Assembly: GCA_964457365.1 (NCBI GenBank)
Contig: CAYWFP010000036.1
Coordinates: forward strand, 1 to 33,797
DNA length: 33,797 bases
From: CAYWFP01 sp964457365
GTDB lineage: Bacteria; Planctomycetota; SZUA-567
Reading direction: 5' to 3'
The notes below the pieces were generated by a model. The model saw nothing but the letters and a program-made list of their open reading frames with translations, did not search any database and was not told where the DNA came from. This document shows, piece after piece, positions 16,615-25,997 of this stretch (position 1 is the first letter of the stretch; every line of letters starts with the position of its first letter). Both the position numbers and the translations under genes were made by a program.

Positions 16615-18075
16615 ATGTCCTGGCAATCTATTGATGCCTCCGGCGACCTGACGCGAGATTCCATTTTATTGGAGTCGCCGCGGACGTATGTATCCATTCC
16701 GCTGACGTTGCGGTTTCTCACCCTCTACCTCGTCGCCATCACCGTCTTTGGCAAAGGCCCGACCTATATCGGCGTGCCTCCCGTGTTCTGGGGCGAGGTC
16801 GTGCTTTTGCTGGCTTCGCTCTGGGTCTTTCTGGGGGTTTCCGCACGCGGGATCCCCAGCGTTTACGCGCACCCCCTGGGATTGACCGTGGCGACATTTC
16901 TGGTCTATGGCGCGTTCCATACTCTTTTCAACTATCCGGTTTACGGCATAACGGCACTGCGCGACGCGGCCATCTGCTATTATGCCGTCTTCTTCTTCAT
17001 CGGCCTCCATATCGCGATGCGCCCGAAGCTGGCCGAATGGTTGTGGCGGTGGCTGTGTACGGCCTGGATCATATCGATTGCATGGATGGTGATTGTGCGC
17101 TACGCCGGCCCAACCATCAATCAGTATGCCCCCAAAGGCGGCTTCGGCTATCCGATAACCACGGGATCGGGAAGCGAGAACGCACAGCATGCCGCCACCG
17201 GCGGATTTCTGCTGCTCTACAAGCCCAACCTGAAGGGAGCACTTAACCTGTCGCCCCTGATTTCGATTCCTCTTATTGTCATCTCGCTGGCCTTGTTGTT
17301 CTGTCAACCGGGACGGGGGGTGAAGCTGGCGGTATTGTCTGGCTGGTTGATTGCCGTCCTGGCGACCATGGGACGGCGCAACAACATACTCATGAGTTCG
17401 CGCGCTCTGGTTCTGACTTTCTTTCTGATCCTCGGTCTCGGCTCCTACGCGATCTATCTGGGGCCCGAGGGGTTCAACACATACGTGCGCGAGGTCGGCT
17501 ATTTCGAACGCTTCGAGGGCATTCGCGGCGCACAATACAAGGGAACCGCTTACTGGCGCTGGGTCTGGTGGGTGAACATCGTCAACGAGGTGAACACGAA
17601 TTCGCCGGCATTCGGCATCGGTTTCGGGCGGAACCTCTCCGATTTTTCTCCCTTCTACGATCCCGAGGGCGACAAGCATCCCTTGCGCGCACCGCACAAC
17701 TACAACCTGACCATCTTCGGCCGCATGGGGTATCTCGGTCTCTTGCTGTGGATCCTGATTCTTCTCTACGGGATCGGCGGCCTGATCAGACGTATCCGGA
17801 GCGGAGGCTTTCACGACCACCAGTACAGGTTCAATGCCTACACGCCGGCGAGGGAGAAGGAACTCGTCTTCTGGCTCTTCTTCCTGGTCGCCACCTTGAT
17901 CAACTCCTCCTTCGGAGTCCTGATGGAGGGACCGGTTCTGGGTGTCTGGTTCTGGTTCGCGCTGGGGTTCTCGCACGGACGGGCGCACGCTCGCCCCTCC
18001 GACCCCGGTTCGCGCAGACAGGAAGCAGGGAATGTTTCGCAACCGGCAGGTCTTCGGGTATCGGTCGCAGAATAG
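16615..18075 (+). CDS. O-antigen polymerase/ligase-like membrane protein (Wzy/WaaL family)
   Basis: The frame is open from 16498. ATG 16615 (MSWQSIDASG) is preferred because GGAAAGGG lies just upstream, giving 486 residues. The protein has roughly ten membrane helices and one large periplasmic loop (about residues 280-370). That loop holds YWRWVWWVNIVNEVNT, FGIGFGRNLSDF and LRAPHNYNLTIFGRMG, the H-N-x-(5-6)-G pattern expected in the O-antigen ligase domain (PF04932-type). It would polymerise flipped repeat units or ligate the chain to its anchor; sequence alone does not separate Wzy from WaaL. It converges with the GT4 gene at 18080, only 4 bp away, with no visible terminator between them. 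Confidence 0.8.
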   Translation: MSWQSIDASGDLTRDSILLESPRTYVSIPLTLRFLTLYLVAITVFGKGPTYIGVPPVFWGEVVLLLASLWVFLGVSARGIPSVYAHPLGLTVATFLVYGAFHTLFNYPVYGITALRDAAICYYAVFFFIGLHIAMRPKLAEWLWRWLCTAWIISIAWMVIVRYAGPTINQYAPKGGFGYPITTGSGSENAQHAATGGFLLLYKPNLKGALNLSPLISIPLIVISLALLFCQPGRGVKLAVLSGWLIAVLATMGRRNNILMSSRALVLTFFLILGLGSYAIYLGPEGFNTYVREVGYFERFEGIRGAQYKGTAYWRWVWWVNIVNEVNTNSPAFGIGFGRNLSDFSPFYDPEGDKHPLRAPHNYNLTIFGRMGYLGLLLWILILLYGIGGLIRRIRSGGFHDHQYRFNAYTPAREKELVFWLFFLVATLINSSFGVLMEGPVLGVWFWFALGFSHGRAHARPSDPGSRRQEAGNVSQPAGLRVSVAE

Positions 18076-18079
18076 CGGC

Positions 18080-19372
18080 TCAGCCCCATTTGTCCCTGGC
18101 CCGTTGCAGCAGGCGGTGCGGCACCTCCAACCAATCCCCGATGCGGTCGCGGACCGTTGGTGGCCCGAAGACCAGCCTCTCGCGCCGGGACAATTCCTGT
18201 TTCAAGCTCGCCCATTTGCCGGAGGTCATGGCGGGACTGACAGCCGAGGAACGTTTCCCGGTCAGCTCCCCCATCGCCAGCAGACAACAGTTTTCGAGAT
18301 GCCGCGCGAGGGTGTCGGGGCTGTATTCCTTCAGCACTTTTTGATTTCCCTCATTCCCCATGCGTGACCTGAGCTCCGGGTTGTTGATGAGTTCGATGAC
18401 CGCCCCGGCATAGGTGCGAGAGGTATCGGCCACGTATCCTGTTCGGCCGTGGTCGACCTGAAAGATCTGGCCGTTGGTCAATTTCGGCTGCGGCGTCGAT
18501 CGCGTAACGACCGGCAACCCCATGGCCATGGCTTCGTTGATGGCATTGCCGAAACATTCGCCGATACGGCTGGCATGAGCGTAGACGTCCATCATGGCGA
18601 GAGCTTCATAGGCATCGTTCTCCCCCGTCGTGAACGGCAATAGATGCGCCTGCTCGCCGCCGATGCGTCGAATGCGCTTTTCCCGCGAAGGCGGCGGGCT
18701 CTTGATGAGATAATGTCCTTGGGGGCAGGCCCGAACGATACGGCGAAGCATATGGAGATGAACATCGTCCCACTTTTCGGTATCCGGACGGCAGATCTGA
18801 CCGACGACGACCGCATCCTCGGGTATCCCTAGTTCGCGGCGCAGGGCTTCACGTCTGCCAAGGTCGCGCCGGATCGCCTCCAGGCGTTCCAGGCAGACGG
18901 GGTTCGGGAGCAGAGCATGCCGGCGCAGCGTTTCCTCGTCATCGGACAGATCTGCCAGAGCGAGGTATCGTTTCAGCATCGGTACGGACTGGTGAAGATG
19001 CAGACTGATGACGTATGCACAGGGGCTGGGGTCGGGATTACCGAAGATGTTCCGCTCGATTGCCGGTACCTGTCGCTCCAGAAGGCAGTGCAGTATCGCA
19101 TCCGTATCGGCCCTGTGCTCACCGCTGCGATTGTACAGAACGATGTCGGCGGGATGTCGCTGAAGATAAGACGACAACTCTCCCGGCCCCGACAGTAAAG
19201 CCAGCCTGAACGATTCTCTCTGCAGGCACTCGGCCAGAGCCGCATCGCCGGTCACCCCCAGGATCGCCGGCGTGAAGAGCGCCGGATCGAGCAGGCGGGC
19301 GAAATTGACCAGCGCGCGCGTGCCGCCGCCGGCGGTCAGGTTGTCGCTCAACATGAGCAGGCGATATGTCAT
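18080..19372 (-). CDS. GT4-family glycosyltransferase, divergent
   Basis: The frame is open up to 19594, but ATG 19372 (MTYRLLMLSDNLTAGGGTRA) matches a GT4 N-terminus and has GGAGG about 12 bp upstream, giving 430 residues. The acceptor half has SDNLTAGGGTRALVNFARLL. The donor half has VVVGQICRPDTEKWDDVHLH and an E-x7-E-like region (IGECFGNAINEAMAMGLPVV). The tail beyond about residue 370 is basic and could associate with the membrane. It is transcribed against its neighbours and may have been inserted into the cluster separately. It probably adds a residue of the same surface glycan. Confidence 0.82.
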   Translation of the reverse strand: MTYRLLMLSDNLTAGGGTRALVNFARLLDPALFTPAILGVTGDAALAECLQRESFRLALLSGPGELSSYLQRHPADIVLYNRSGEHRADTDAILHCLLERQVPAIERNIFGNPDPSPCAYVISLHLHQSVPMLKRYLALADLSDDEETLRRHALLPNPVCLERLEAIRRDLGRREALRRELGIPEDAVVVGQICRPDTEKWDDVHLHMLRRIVRACPQGHYLIKSPPPSREKRIRRIGGEQAHLLPFTTGENDAYEALAMMDVYAHASRIGECFGNAINEAMAMGLPVVTRSTPQPKLTNGQIFQVDHGRTGYVADTSRTYAGAVIELINNPELRSRMGNEGNQKVLKEYSPDTLARHLENCCLLAMGELTGKRSSAVSPAMTSGKWASLKQELSRRERLVFGPPTVRDRIGDWLEVPHRLLQRARDKWG

Positions 19373-19647
19373 GCCGGGGATTCCGCCTCCGGAGATGAAC
19401 CGGGTCGATGTCTTGAACCGTGTCCGAGAATATAGACTGGATCCCGACACGCGACAAGGATTCTTTCCGAACGTCGTCGGCACAACGTCACCGGCTACGA
19501 AGGTACGAAATCGCTTGCCAAAAGAAGAGCCTCGGTATACATAATTACGAAAGCGAATTGCGCTCTGCGAGGCGACATCCCGATCGGGCCACATATCAAG
19601 TCGTGATGGCGGCGCCGGATTCCGACGATGGATGAGGACGACAGACG

Positions 19648-20640
19648 ATGCTCACTACCTCCCGACACGCGCTCATCACCGGCGGTGCCGGCTTCATCGG
19701 CAGCCACCTCGCGGAGTATCTGCTCGCCAATGACTGGCGCGTCACGGTCCTGGACGATATGTCCACCGGGCGGATCTCCAATATCGAGCACCTGACCGGC
19801 GATAATCGTTTCCGCCTTTTTGTTGGTTCGGCCGGCGACAGGGAACTTCTCCGGGAACTGGCCGCCGAGGCCGATATCGTCTGGCACCTCGCGGCGGTAG
19901 TCGGCGTCCGCAAGGTCATGGAGGACACCGTCAGCACCATAGAGCGCAATCTGCATACCACCGAGAACGTCCTGAAGGTCTGTAACCTGCTGCACCGGCG
20001 AGTGCTGCTGGCGTCCACCAGCGAGGTCTACGGCTCCAACCCGAAGGACCGTTTCGCGGAGGACGACGACTCGATCATCGGCAACAGCCGCCACCGCCGC
20101 TGGTGCTATGCCGCCGGGAAGCTGATGGACGAGTTCCACGCGTACGCTTACTACCACGCCACCGCCCTGCCGATGACCATCGTCCGCCTCTTCAACACCG
20201 TCGGCCCGCGCCAGGTCGGGCGCTACGGCATGGTGGTGCCGACCTTCGTCGAGCAGGCGTTGCGGAGCGACCCGATCACCGTCCACGGCGACGGCACCCA
20301 GCGCCGGTGCTTCACCTCGGTCATGGATGTCGTGCGCTGCCTGTACGAGCTCGCCCTGAAGGACGAAGCGGTCGGCGAGGTGTTCAACATCGGCAGCGAC
20401 CGGGAGATATCGATCCGGGAGCTGGCCGAGACGATCAAAAAACTTACGCAAAGCGATTCGCCAATTGTTTACAAAAGCTACCAGGAAGTGTATGGCGAGG
20501 ACTTCGTCGACATGGAGCGCCGCGTCCCCGATACCACCCGCCTGCAACAGACCATCGGCTTTGCACCGGATACTCCCCTGCCGGATCTGCTGCAATCAGT
20601 GATTGACGATCTGCGTTGCCAACTGGCCCGGGTCGACTAA
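19648..20640 (+). CDS. Extended-SDR NDP-sugar epimerase/decarboxylase (GalE/Uxs-like)
   Basis: The 330-residue protein has a Rossmann motif ITGGAGFIGSHL and a ribose-binding VTVLDDMSTGRISNIEHL stretch. The active-site Ser/Thr lies in LASTSEVYGSNP and the catalytic YxxxK in CYAAGKLMDEF (Tyr and Lys both present, unlike the other SDR in this cluster). RLFNTVGPRQVGRYGMVVP and TVHGDGTQRRCFTSVMDVVR are typical of UDP-glucuronate decarboxylase and UDP-glucose 4-epimerase relatives. It supplies a nucleotide sugar for the glycan; the exact product (such as UDP-xylose or a 4-epimer) is not determinable. GAGGA lies about 9 bp before the ATG. Confidence 0.87.
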   Translation: MLTTSRHALITGGAGFIGSHLAEYLLANDWRVTVLDDMSTGRISNIEHLTGDNRFRLFVGSAGDRELLRELAAEADIVWHLAAVVGVRKVMEDTVSTIERNLHTTENVLKVCNLLHRRVLLASTSEVYGSNPKDRFAEDDDSIIGNSRHRRWCYAAGKLMDEFHAYAYYHATALPMTIVRLFNTVGPRQVGRYGMVVPTFVEQALRSDPITVHGDGTQRRCFTSVMDVVRCLYELALKDEAVGEVFNIGSDREISIRELAETIKKLTQSDSPIVYKSYQEVYGEDFVDMERRVPDTTRLQQTIGFAPDTPLPDLLQSVIDDLRCQLARVD

Positions 20641-21047
20641 CTTGACGATATAATGCCTTTTATTTCAATGCGTTGCGTTGAAATGCGCGGCGAATGCCCA
20701 GATCGTCGTGACGGCAGGATCCTGTTTTCAAACGAGACATGCCCAACGCCCGTTTGTCCGAATCATCCCTTTAAGCGCGCTTCAGCCAATGGCTCCGAAT
20801 TCTCGATATCGAGTGTATAAATACTTATTGTAAAGAAGGTTAGGATCATATTGGCGATGATTAAAATTATATTCCATTTTATTAAAGCCAGTTGCATGCC
20901 TCGATTTCATCGCTTAGGATGCAAGTATAATCGCCCGAAGGATTCGAGCGATTGCGAGGGGGTGTCGGTGATGATCGCAGGCTCCTCGTAGCGGTGATGC
21001 AACGGAATCGAAAACGTAGGCTGCATAGTGTTCACGGAGGACTGTTC
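20641..21047. promoter_or_regulatory. AT-rich spacer before the protease gene, with two palindromes
   Basis: This 407-bp spacer is much more AT-rich than its flanks. It contains a hairpin-capable inverted repeat ATTTCAA-(9)-TTGAAAT at 20662-20684, just after the epimerase stop. It also has a perfect 12-bp palindrome CTCGATATCGAG at 20802-20813, directly followed by TGTATAAATACT. A TATAAT lies at 20926-20931 but lacks a good -35. One of these probably marks the protease promoter and an operator, but the choice is uncertain. No gene is seen. Confidence 0.3.
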
Positions 21048-24000
21048 TTGACCAAGCGCAAAGCCAAACCGGCAACCGGAAACTGGACGGGAAGCGGAAA
21101 TGTCGCGGGCACGATCGCGGTCGTGCTGCTGTTGGCGGCGGTGATCGGTGCATGCTTCCTGCTGCAGCCCGGGACGACGGACTCCGCTTCCGGCCGGAGT
21201 CTCTGGCGCGAATCCGTATCTGCCGCACATTCGATCAGCAACGCTTTCGGTCGAGCGTTCTCAACGGACGAACGGCAGGCCACCTCGAGCGATTCGGCAC
21301 GCTCAGCCGTTCCCGCTGCCGCGGCCAAGACAAACGCCGGTGCGGCGGATGATAATGATGCCCGTAACGAAGGGCTGGCCACGGTCGAGCGCGGAAGAAG
21401 CGCGGAAGAAGAAGCCCCGGACTCTTCTCCGGAATTGGGCCTCGATCCGGAAACCGCCGAAGCACTCGCCGCCGAGCCGCCGCAAGTGGCCTTCGAAGCG
21501 GAGGCGCCTCCGCCGACGATCACCGCGCCGCTCAACCCGGAGTACGAGGCCTATCTCGCACGCGGCAAGACAGTGCTCGATAAGACCAACGGCCCCGATA
21601 AACTCGGCTGGATACCCGATTCGCCCGACTGGTCACACGTCGCCGGCAAACGTATCGACTTCGGCCGACAGGCGCCGCTGCCGGAAGCGTTCATCCCCGA
21701 CGACGCGGAACTCGACGGCGAGGGCTTTTATGGTCTCGACAGCAATCCGGCGCCCGAGGGCGAAGAAGGCGGAGACGATCCGTGGACGCAGGAGGGCGAG
21801 GCGGACTACGACCTGCGTACGCAGGGAAAACTGACGGCGATCCGCAACCAGAATCCCTTCGGCACCTGCTGGGCCTTCGCCGCCACCGCGTCGCTTGAAT
21901 CGAAACGGCTGCCCGAGACGTCGCTGGATCTTTCGGAGAAGAATGTCGTCAACGGCTGCGGCTTCAGCGGCGTCGGCCCCGAGTCCGGCGGCAACTTCAG
22001 CATGGCCGCGGCCTACTGGCTGCGCTGGGCCGGGCCGGTCAGCGAGGCGGACGATCCGTATCCCTCGGGGTCGTGGAGCTATACCAGTCCTCCGAGCGAG
22101 GTGCAGGCCCATGTCCAGGGCGTGTATTACCTGCCCGAGAACAACATCGACAATGTCAAGACCATGATCCAGACCCACGGCGCGGTGCACGCGAGCATGT
22201 ACTGCGACAACTCGATCACCAACGGTGGCAGCGCCGGATCGATCTACTGGAAGAAGTCGACGGCGGCTTATTTCTACGACGGCGGCACCTCTTCGAATCA
22301 CGCCGTCTGCCTCGTCGGTTGGGACGACAATTTCTCGCGCGACAACTTCTCCCTGAACGGCGATCACAAGCCCACCGATAACGGCGCCTGGCTGATCCGC
22401 AACAGCTGGGGTACGTTCTTCGGTCAGAGCGGCTACTTCTGGATCAGCTACGAAGACACGGTCATCAACCGCTACCCGCGCGTGGTGAGCCAGGTCGAGG
22501 GCACGAACAACTACTCCAAGCGCTACTCCTACTGCCCCTACGGCTATGCCAGCCGCTTCGGTTACGGCGCCGGCGCCAGCGAATACGCAGCCAATATCTA
22601 CACCGCCACCAGCGACCGGGCCCTGAAAGCGGTCGGCATCTACCTCGCCGACGTGAATCAGGATTACGTGATTCAGGTGCGAACCGGCGTCACCGCGGGC
22701 GATCCCGACAGCGGCACCCTCGTCGCCGCGGCCACCACCTCCGGCACCGGCACGGCGCCGGGCTATTACACCGTCACGCTGACCAACCCCGTCGACATCA
22801 CCACCGACACGGTTTTCTCCGTCATCGTCAATTACGACGTCAACGCCAGCGCCGAGCTGCTGATTCCGCTGGAGACCACCTCCGGCAACCGCCCGGCGAC
22901 GGCGAATCCGGGCGAGAGCTATTACGGCCACAACGGCTCGAGTTGGACCGATATCACGACCTGGAACGCCCAGGCCAACGTTCTCGTCGACGTCTACGCC
23001 GCCAGCCTGCCGCTGACGCCGGAGGATCCGGAGCTGATCTCGCCCAGCGGAGAGATCAACAATCTGCAGCCGGTGCTTGAATGGAATACTCAGCCGGCGG
23101 AGACGACGGTGGATCTCTGGCTCATCAACACGACAAAAGGCAAGACTGTCGCCTATGTCGAGAATCAAACCGGCACGAGCTATGCGCTCACCAGCGACTT
23201 GATTCCGGGCCACGCGTACAAGGTGATTCTTCGTGCCAAGCGTGGAGGATTTTACAGCGAATGGAGCGATCCCTTCACTTTCTCCGTCGCCAGTCTCGAT
23301 CCCCCGACGCTGACCAGTCCCAGCGGCACCATCAGCGAGCTGCAGCCGACGCTCAACTGGGGCGCGCTGCCATCGGGGGCGACGGCGGATATCTGGCTCA
23401 TCGACACGACGACAAGCAAAACTGTCGCCTATGTCGAGAACCAGGACGGCACGAGCTATGCGCTGACCAGCAACCTGGTTTACGGCCACGGCTACAGCGT
23501 GCAACTGCGTGCCCATCGCGCCGGTGTCTCCAGCAGCTGGTCAACCCCGGCGGCGTTCTCAATCACGGCGCTCTCGACGCCGACGCTGACGAGTCCCAGC
23601 GGCACGATCAACGACCTGCGGCCGACGCTTACCTGGGCGGCCTTGCCGACGGGAGCGGTCGTGGACATCTGGATGATCGACACGACGACGGGCAAGACCG
23701 CCGCGCACGTGCAGAATCAGGGCGGCACGAGCCACGCGCTGACCAGCGACCTCGTCCCCGGCCACGACTACAGCGTACAACTGCGCGCCCGGCTGAACGG
23801 CCTGACCACGGCCTGGTCGACGCCGGCGGCGTTCTCGATCGCGGCGCTCTCGGCGCCGACGCTGACGAGCCCCGGCGGCACGATCAGCGACCTGCGGCCG
23901 ACGCTCGAATGGGACGCGCTGCCGGCGGGGACAGTCGTGGATATCTGGATGATCGACACGACGACGAGCAAGACCGCCGCGTACGTGCAGAATCAGGGCG

Positions 24001-24674
24001 GCACGAGCTACGCGCTCACGAGCGACCTCGTCCCCGGGCACGGCTACAGCGTGCAACTGCGCGCGCGGCTGAACGGCGTGACCACGGCCTGGTCGGCGCC
24101 GGCGGCGTTCTCGGTTGCGGTGCTCTCGGCGCCGACGCTGACGAGTCCCGGCGGTACGATCAGCGACCTGCGGCCGACGCTTACCTGGGCGGCCTTGCCG
24201 ACGGGGACGGTCGTGGATATCTGGTTGATCGACACGACAATAAGCAAGACCGCCGCGTACGTGCAGAATCAGGGCGGCACGAGCTATGCGCTCACGAGCG
24301 ATCTCGTCCCCGGGCACGGTTACAGCGTGCAACTGCGCGCGCGGCTGAACGGCGTGACCACGGCCTGGTCGGCGCCGGCGGCGTTCACGGAGGCGGCGCT
24401 CTCGGCGCCGACGCTGACGAGTCCGACCGGAACGATCGTCGACCTGCAGCCGACGCTGGAGTGGGGCAACCTGCCGGCGGGGACGGTCGTGGAGGTCTGG
24501 CTGATCGACACGACCACGAACAAGACCGCGGCATATGCGAAGAACCTGAGCGGCACGGGGTACGCGTTGCCGAATCCGTTGATCTCGGGTCACGACTACG
24601 AGGCGCTGCTGCGTGCGCGGCTGGCCGGGGCGGCCACGGCCTGGTCGGCGCCGCAGACGTTCTCGGTGCAGTAG
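21048..24674 (+). CDS. Secreted papain-family (C1A) cysteine protease with lectin-like domain and six 92-aa FN3-like repeats
   Basis: The start is TTG 21048, seven bases after GGAGG (21036-21040); earlier in-frame codons lack a ribosome-binding site. The protein has 1208 residues. A signal anchor (residues 19-39, VAGTIAVVLLLAAVIGACFLL in outline) is followed by an acidic, proline-rich linker/propeptide to about residue 250. The C1A domain carries catalytic Cys274 (NPFGTCWAFAATASLES), His418 (SSNHAVCLVGWDDN) and Asn452 (LIRNSWGTFF). Residues about 510-650 (SDRALKAVGIYLADVNQDY onward) resemble the lectin-like domain that follows the C1A domain in Cwp84-type clostridial surface proteases. Six 92-residue modules (657-1208) complete the protein, the last being the terminal variant shared with two neighbouring proteins. 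The likely role is extracellular or cell-surface proteolysis. Substrate unknown. Confidence 0.88.
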   Translation: MTKRKAKPATGNWTGSGNVAGTIAVVLLLAAVIGACFLLQPGTTDSASGRSLWRESVSAAHSISNAFGRAFSTDERQATSSDSARSAVPAAAAKTNAGAADDNDARNEGLATVERGRSAEEEAPDSSPELGLDPETAEALAAEPPQVAFEAEAPPPTITAPLNPEYEAYLARGKTVLDKTNGPDKLGWIPDSPDWSHVAGKRIDFGRQAPLPEAFIPDDAELDGEGFYGLDSNPAPEGEEGGDDPWTQEGEADYDLRTQGKLTAIRNQNPFGTCWAFAATASLESKRLPETSLDLSEKNVVNGCGFSGVGPESGGNFSMAAAYWLRWAGPVSEADDPYPSGSWSYTSPPSEVQAHVQGVYYLPENNIDNVKTMIQTHGAVHASMYCDNSITNGGSAGSIYWKKSTAAYFYDGGTSSNHAVCLVGWDDNFSRDNFSLNGDHKPTDNGAWLIRNSWGTFFGQSGYFWISYEDTVINRYPRVVSQVEGTNNYSKRYSYCPYGYASRFGYGAGASEYAANIYTATSDRALKAVGIYLADVNQDYVIQVRTGVTAGDPDSGTLVAAATTSGTGTAPGYYTVTLTNPVDITTDTVFSVIVNYDVNASAELLIPLETTSGNRPATANPGESYYGHNGSSWTDITTWNAQANVLVDVYAASLPLTPEDPELISPSGEINNLQPVLEWNTQPAETTVDLWLINTTKGKTVAYVENQTGTSYALTSDLIPGHAYKVILRAKRGGFYSEWSDPFTFSVASLDPPTLTSPSGTISELQPTLNWGALPSGATADIWLIDTTTSKTVAYVENQDGTSYALTSNLVYGHGYSVQLRAHRAGVSSSWSTPAAFSITALSTPTLTSPSGTINDLRPTLTWAALPTGAVVDIWMIDTTTGKTAAHVQNQGGTSHALTSDLVPGHDYSVQLRARLNGLTTAWSTPAAFSIAALSAPTLTSPGGTISDLRPTLEWDALPAGTVVDIWMIDTTTSKTAAYVQNQGGTSYALTSDLVPGHGYSVQLRARLNGVTTAWSAPAAFSVAVLSAPTLTSPGGTISDLRPTLTWAALPTGTVVDIWLIDTTISKTAAYVQNQGGTSYALTSDLVPGHGYSVQLRARLNGVTTAWSAPAAFTEAALSAPTLTSPTGTIVDLQPTLEWGNLPAGTVVEVWLIDTTTNKTAAYAKNLSGTGYALPNPLISGHDYEALLRARLAGAATAWSAPQTFSVQ
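23016..24671 (+). repeat. Six tandem 276-bp repeats (92-aa FN3-like modules)
   Basis: Equivalent codons fall at 23064, 23340, 23616, 23892, 24168 and 24444, an exact 276-bp period with no indel. The consensus reads SPxGTIxDLxPTLxWxxLPA, then GTxVDIWxIDTTTxKTAAYV, then TSDLVPGHxYSVQLRAR, closing with WSxPxxFS. Units 3-5 are nearly identical at DNA level, pointing to recent amplification or homogenisation. The sixth unit carries the distinct terminal signature (AYAKNLSGTGYALP). Confidence 0.93.
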
Positions 24675-24703
24675 ACGCGGAGGTGTTTGTGAATCCGATA
24701 CAG

Positions 24704-24734
24704 GCGCGGCCTCTTCGCGGGCCGCGTCTGTTTT
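24704..24734 (+). terminator. Rho-independent terminator after the C1A protease gene
   Basis: A stem GCGCGGCC (24704-24711) pairs with GGCCGCGT (24720-24727, one G-T pair) around an 8-nt loop and is followed by CTGTTTT. It lies 30 bp beyond the stop codon and separates the protease gene from the regulator gene. Confidence 0.7.
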
Positions 24735-24800
24735 CATGTCTCCTTTTCTCTTCCAGCACTGACAGCCAATCCGGGAACACGCGGATCGCATATTATCCCG

Positions 24801-24830
24801 TTGGCATATCGGGTAATCCTGAATTATACT
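24801..24830 (+). promoter_or_regulatory. Putative sigma-70-type promoter of the sigma-54 activator gene
   Basis: TTGGCA (24801-24806) and TATACT (24825-24830) are separated by 18 bp, close to the sigma-70 consensus. The expected transcription start, 6-8 bp past the -10, coincides with the chosen ATG at 24837. The mRNA would then be leaderless or nearly so, matching the absence of a ribosome-binding site. Confidence 0.45.
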
Positions 24831-24836
24831 GCATTG

Positions 24837-25835
24837 ATGGACGAGCAAGACGCGCTGACCACCACCTCCCTCTACCGCCGCGGCGAATTCATCTTCGCCG
24901 GCATGGTGACGCGTTCACCGCGAATGGAGGAGTGTCTTCGCCTCGCGCGCAACGCCGCCGGGAGCGACCTTTCGGTCCTGATCACCGGCGAGAGCGGTAC
25001 CGGCAAGAACCTGCTCGCGCAAGCCATCCACAACGCCAGCGCCCGTTCGAAAGGACCGTACGTCTCGGTCAACATGAGCGCGCTCAGCCCGAGCCTGCTG
25101 GAGTCGGAACTCTTCGGTCACGAGAGAGGCGCCTTCACCGGCGCGGACAAACAGCGTCGGGGGCATTTCGAACTGGCCTCCGACGGCACGCTGGTCCTGG
25201 ACGAGATCGGCGACATGAGCCTCGAGGCGCAACCGAAGATCCTGCACGCGGTCGAGTACAAGCAGTTCCTGCGTCTCGGGGGCGAGCGGCACCTGCGCAC
25301 CGACGTCCGCATCGTCTCGCTGACCAATCACGATCTCGACGAACTCGTCGCCGGCAAGCGCTTCCGCATGGACCTGCTGTACCGTCTGCGCGAGATCACC
25401 ATCGAACTGCCGCCCCTGCGCGAGCGGGTCGAGGACATTCCCATCCTCTGCAAGATCATGCTGCCGGAGATCAAGCGCCGCGAGAACAAGCCGGAGTTGA
25501 CCTTGTCCGAGCGGGCGGTCGAGGCACTGCAGCGCTACAACTGGCCCGGCAACCTGCGCGAGTTCAAAAGCCTGCTGCGCCGGTCGGTGGTTCTCTGCCC
25601 GGGTAACCTGGTGGAGCCGGAGCACCTCGGCTTCGAGTCAGCATCGCAGGCAGAAGGCATTCCGGATGCCGCGATCGATCTGGAGGGAGATTGCTCCCTG
25701 GCCGCTGCCGAGAAACGTCAGATCCGCAAGGTGCTGAATGCAACGGGGTGGAACAAGACCCGCTCGGCAACATTGCTCGGAATTTCGCGCAGCACACTCG
25801 ACCGCAAGTTGGCGCAATACGAGATCGGCAGATGA
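24837..25835 (+). CDS. Sigma-54-dependent transcriptional activator without receiver domain (PspF-like layout)
   Basis: ATG 24837 (MDEQDALTTTSLYRRGEF) is preferred over TTG 24801, which sits in the likely -35 box. The 332-residue protein is a bacterial enhancer-binding protein. The AAA+ domain has Walker A GESGTGKN (51-58), the sigma-54-contacting GAFTGA loop (98-103), Walker B GTLVLDEIGD and an arginine-finger region RMDLLYRLREITIELPPLRE. A C-terminal Fis-type helix-turn-helix (AAAEKRQIRKVLNATGWNKT, then SATLLGISRSTLDRKL) binds DNA. Only about 25 residues precede the AAA+ core, so there is no receiver, GAF or PAS domain. Its activity must be set by expression, a partner protein or another signal. 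Lying between two protease genes with shared repeats, it is the obvious candidate regulator of that set (inference). Confidence 0.9.
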   Translation: MDEQDALTTTSLYRRGEFIFAGMVTRSPRMEECLRLARNAAGSDLSVLITGESGTGKNLLAQAIHNASARSKGPYVSVNMSALSPSLLESELFGHERGAFTGADKQRRGHFELASDGTLVLDEIGDMSLEAQPKILHAVEYKQFLRLGGERHLRTDVRIVSLTNHDLDELVAGKRFRMDLLYRLREITIELPPLRERVEDIPILCKIMLPEIKRRENKPELTLSERAVEALQRYNWPGNLREFKSLLRRSVVLCPGNLVEPEHLGFESASQAEGIPDAAIDLEGDCSLAAAEKRQIRKVLNATGWNKTRSATLLGISRSTLDRKLAQYEIGR

Positions 25836-25997
25836 TCCAGAACAGGGCCATGACGCAGCAATCGCCCTGAAACAGAGCGGATTCGAAAAGGCCCGATCCT
25901 CTTCCACCAACCTTCCTTTAACATTTTCTTAGCGCTATCTTCTTTTATTATTATGGGTTATGTGATTGGCGACATTTTCATTCTTGCTTCTTTCTTC

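Noticed and set aside
20641..20654. TTGACG and TATAAT just after the epimerase stop as a promoter
   Set aside because: The two boxes are almost adjacent rather than 16-18 bp apart, so they cannot form a sigma-70 promoter together.
23016..24671. CRISPR-like periodic repeat
   Set aside because: The period is 276 bp, the repeats are fully coding and in frame, and there are no short repeat/spacer units.
21633..24848. Long minus-strand open frames (627 and 429 codons) opposite the C1A protease gene
   Set aside because: They mirror the repetitive GC-rich coding strand, are extremely arginine- and alanine-rich, lack domain motifs, and oppose a gene with an intact protease active site. They are shadow frames.
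23081..25606. 841-codon plus-strand frame through the repeats, terminator and activator gene
   Set aside because: It is an alternate frame of two real genes, rich in Arg/Asp/His, and it reads through a terminator and a promoter.
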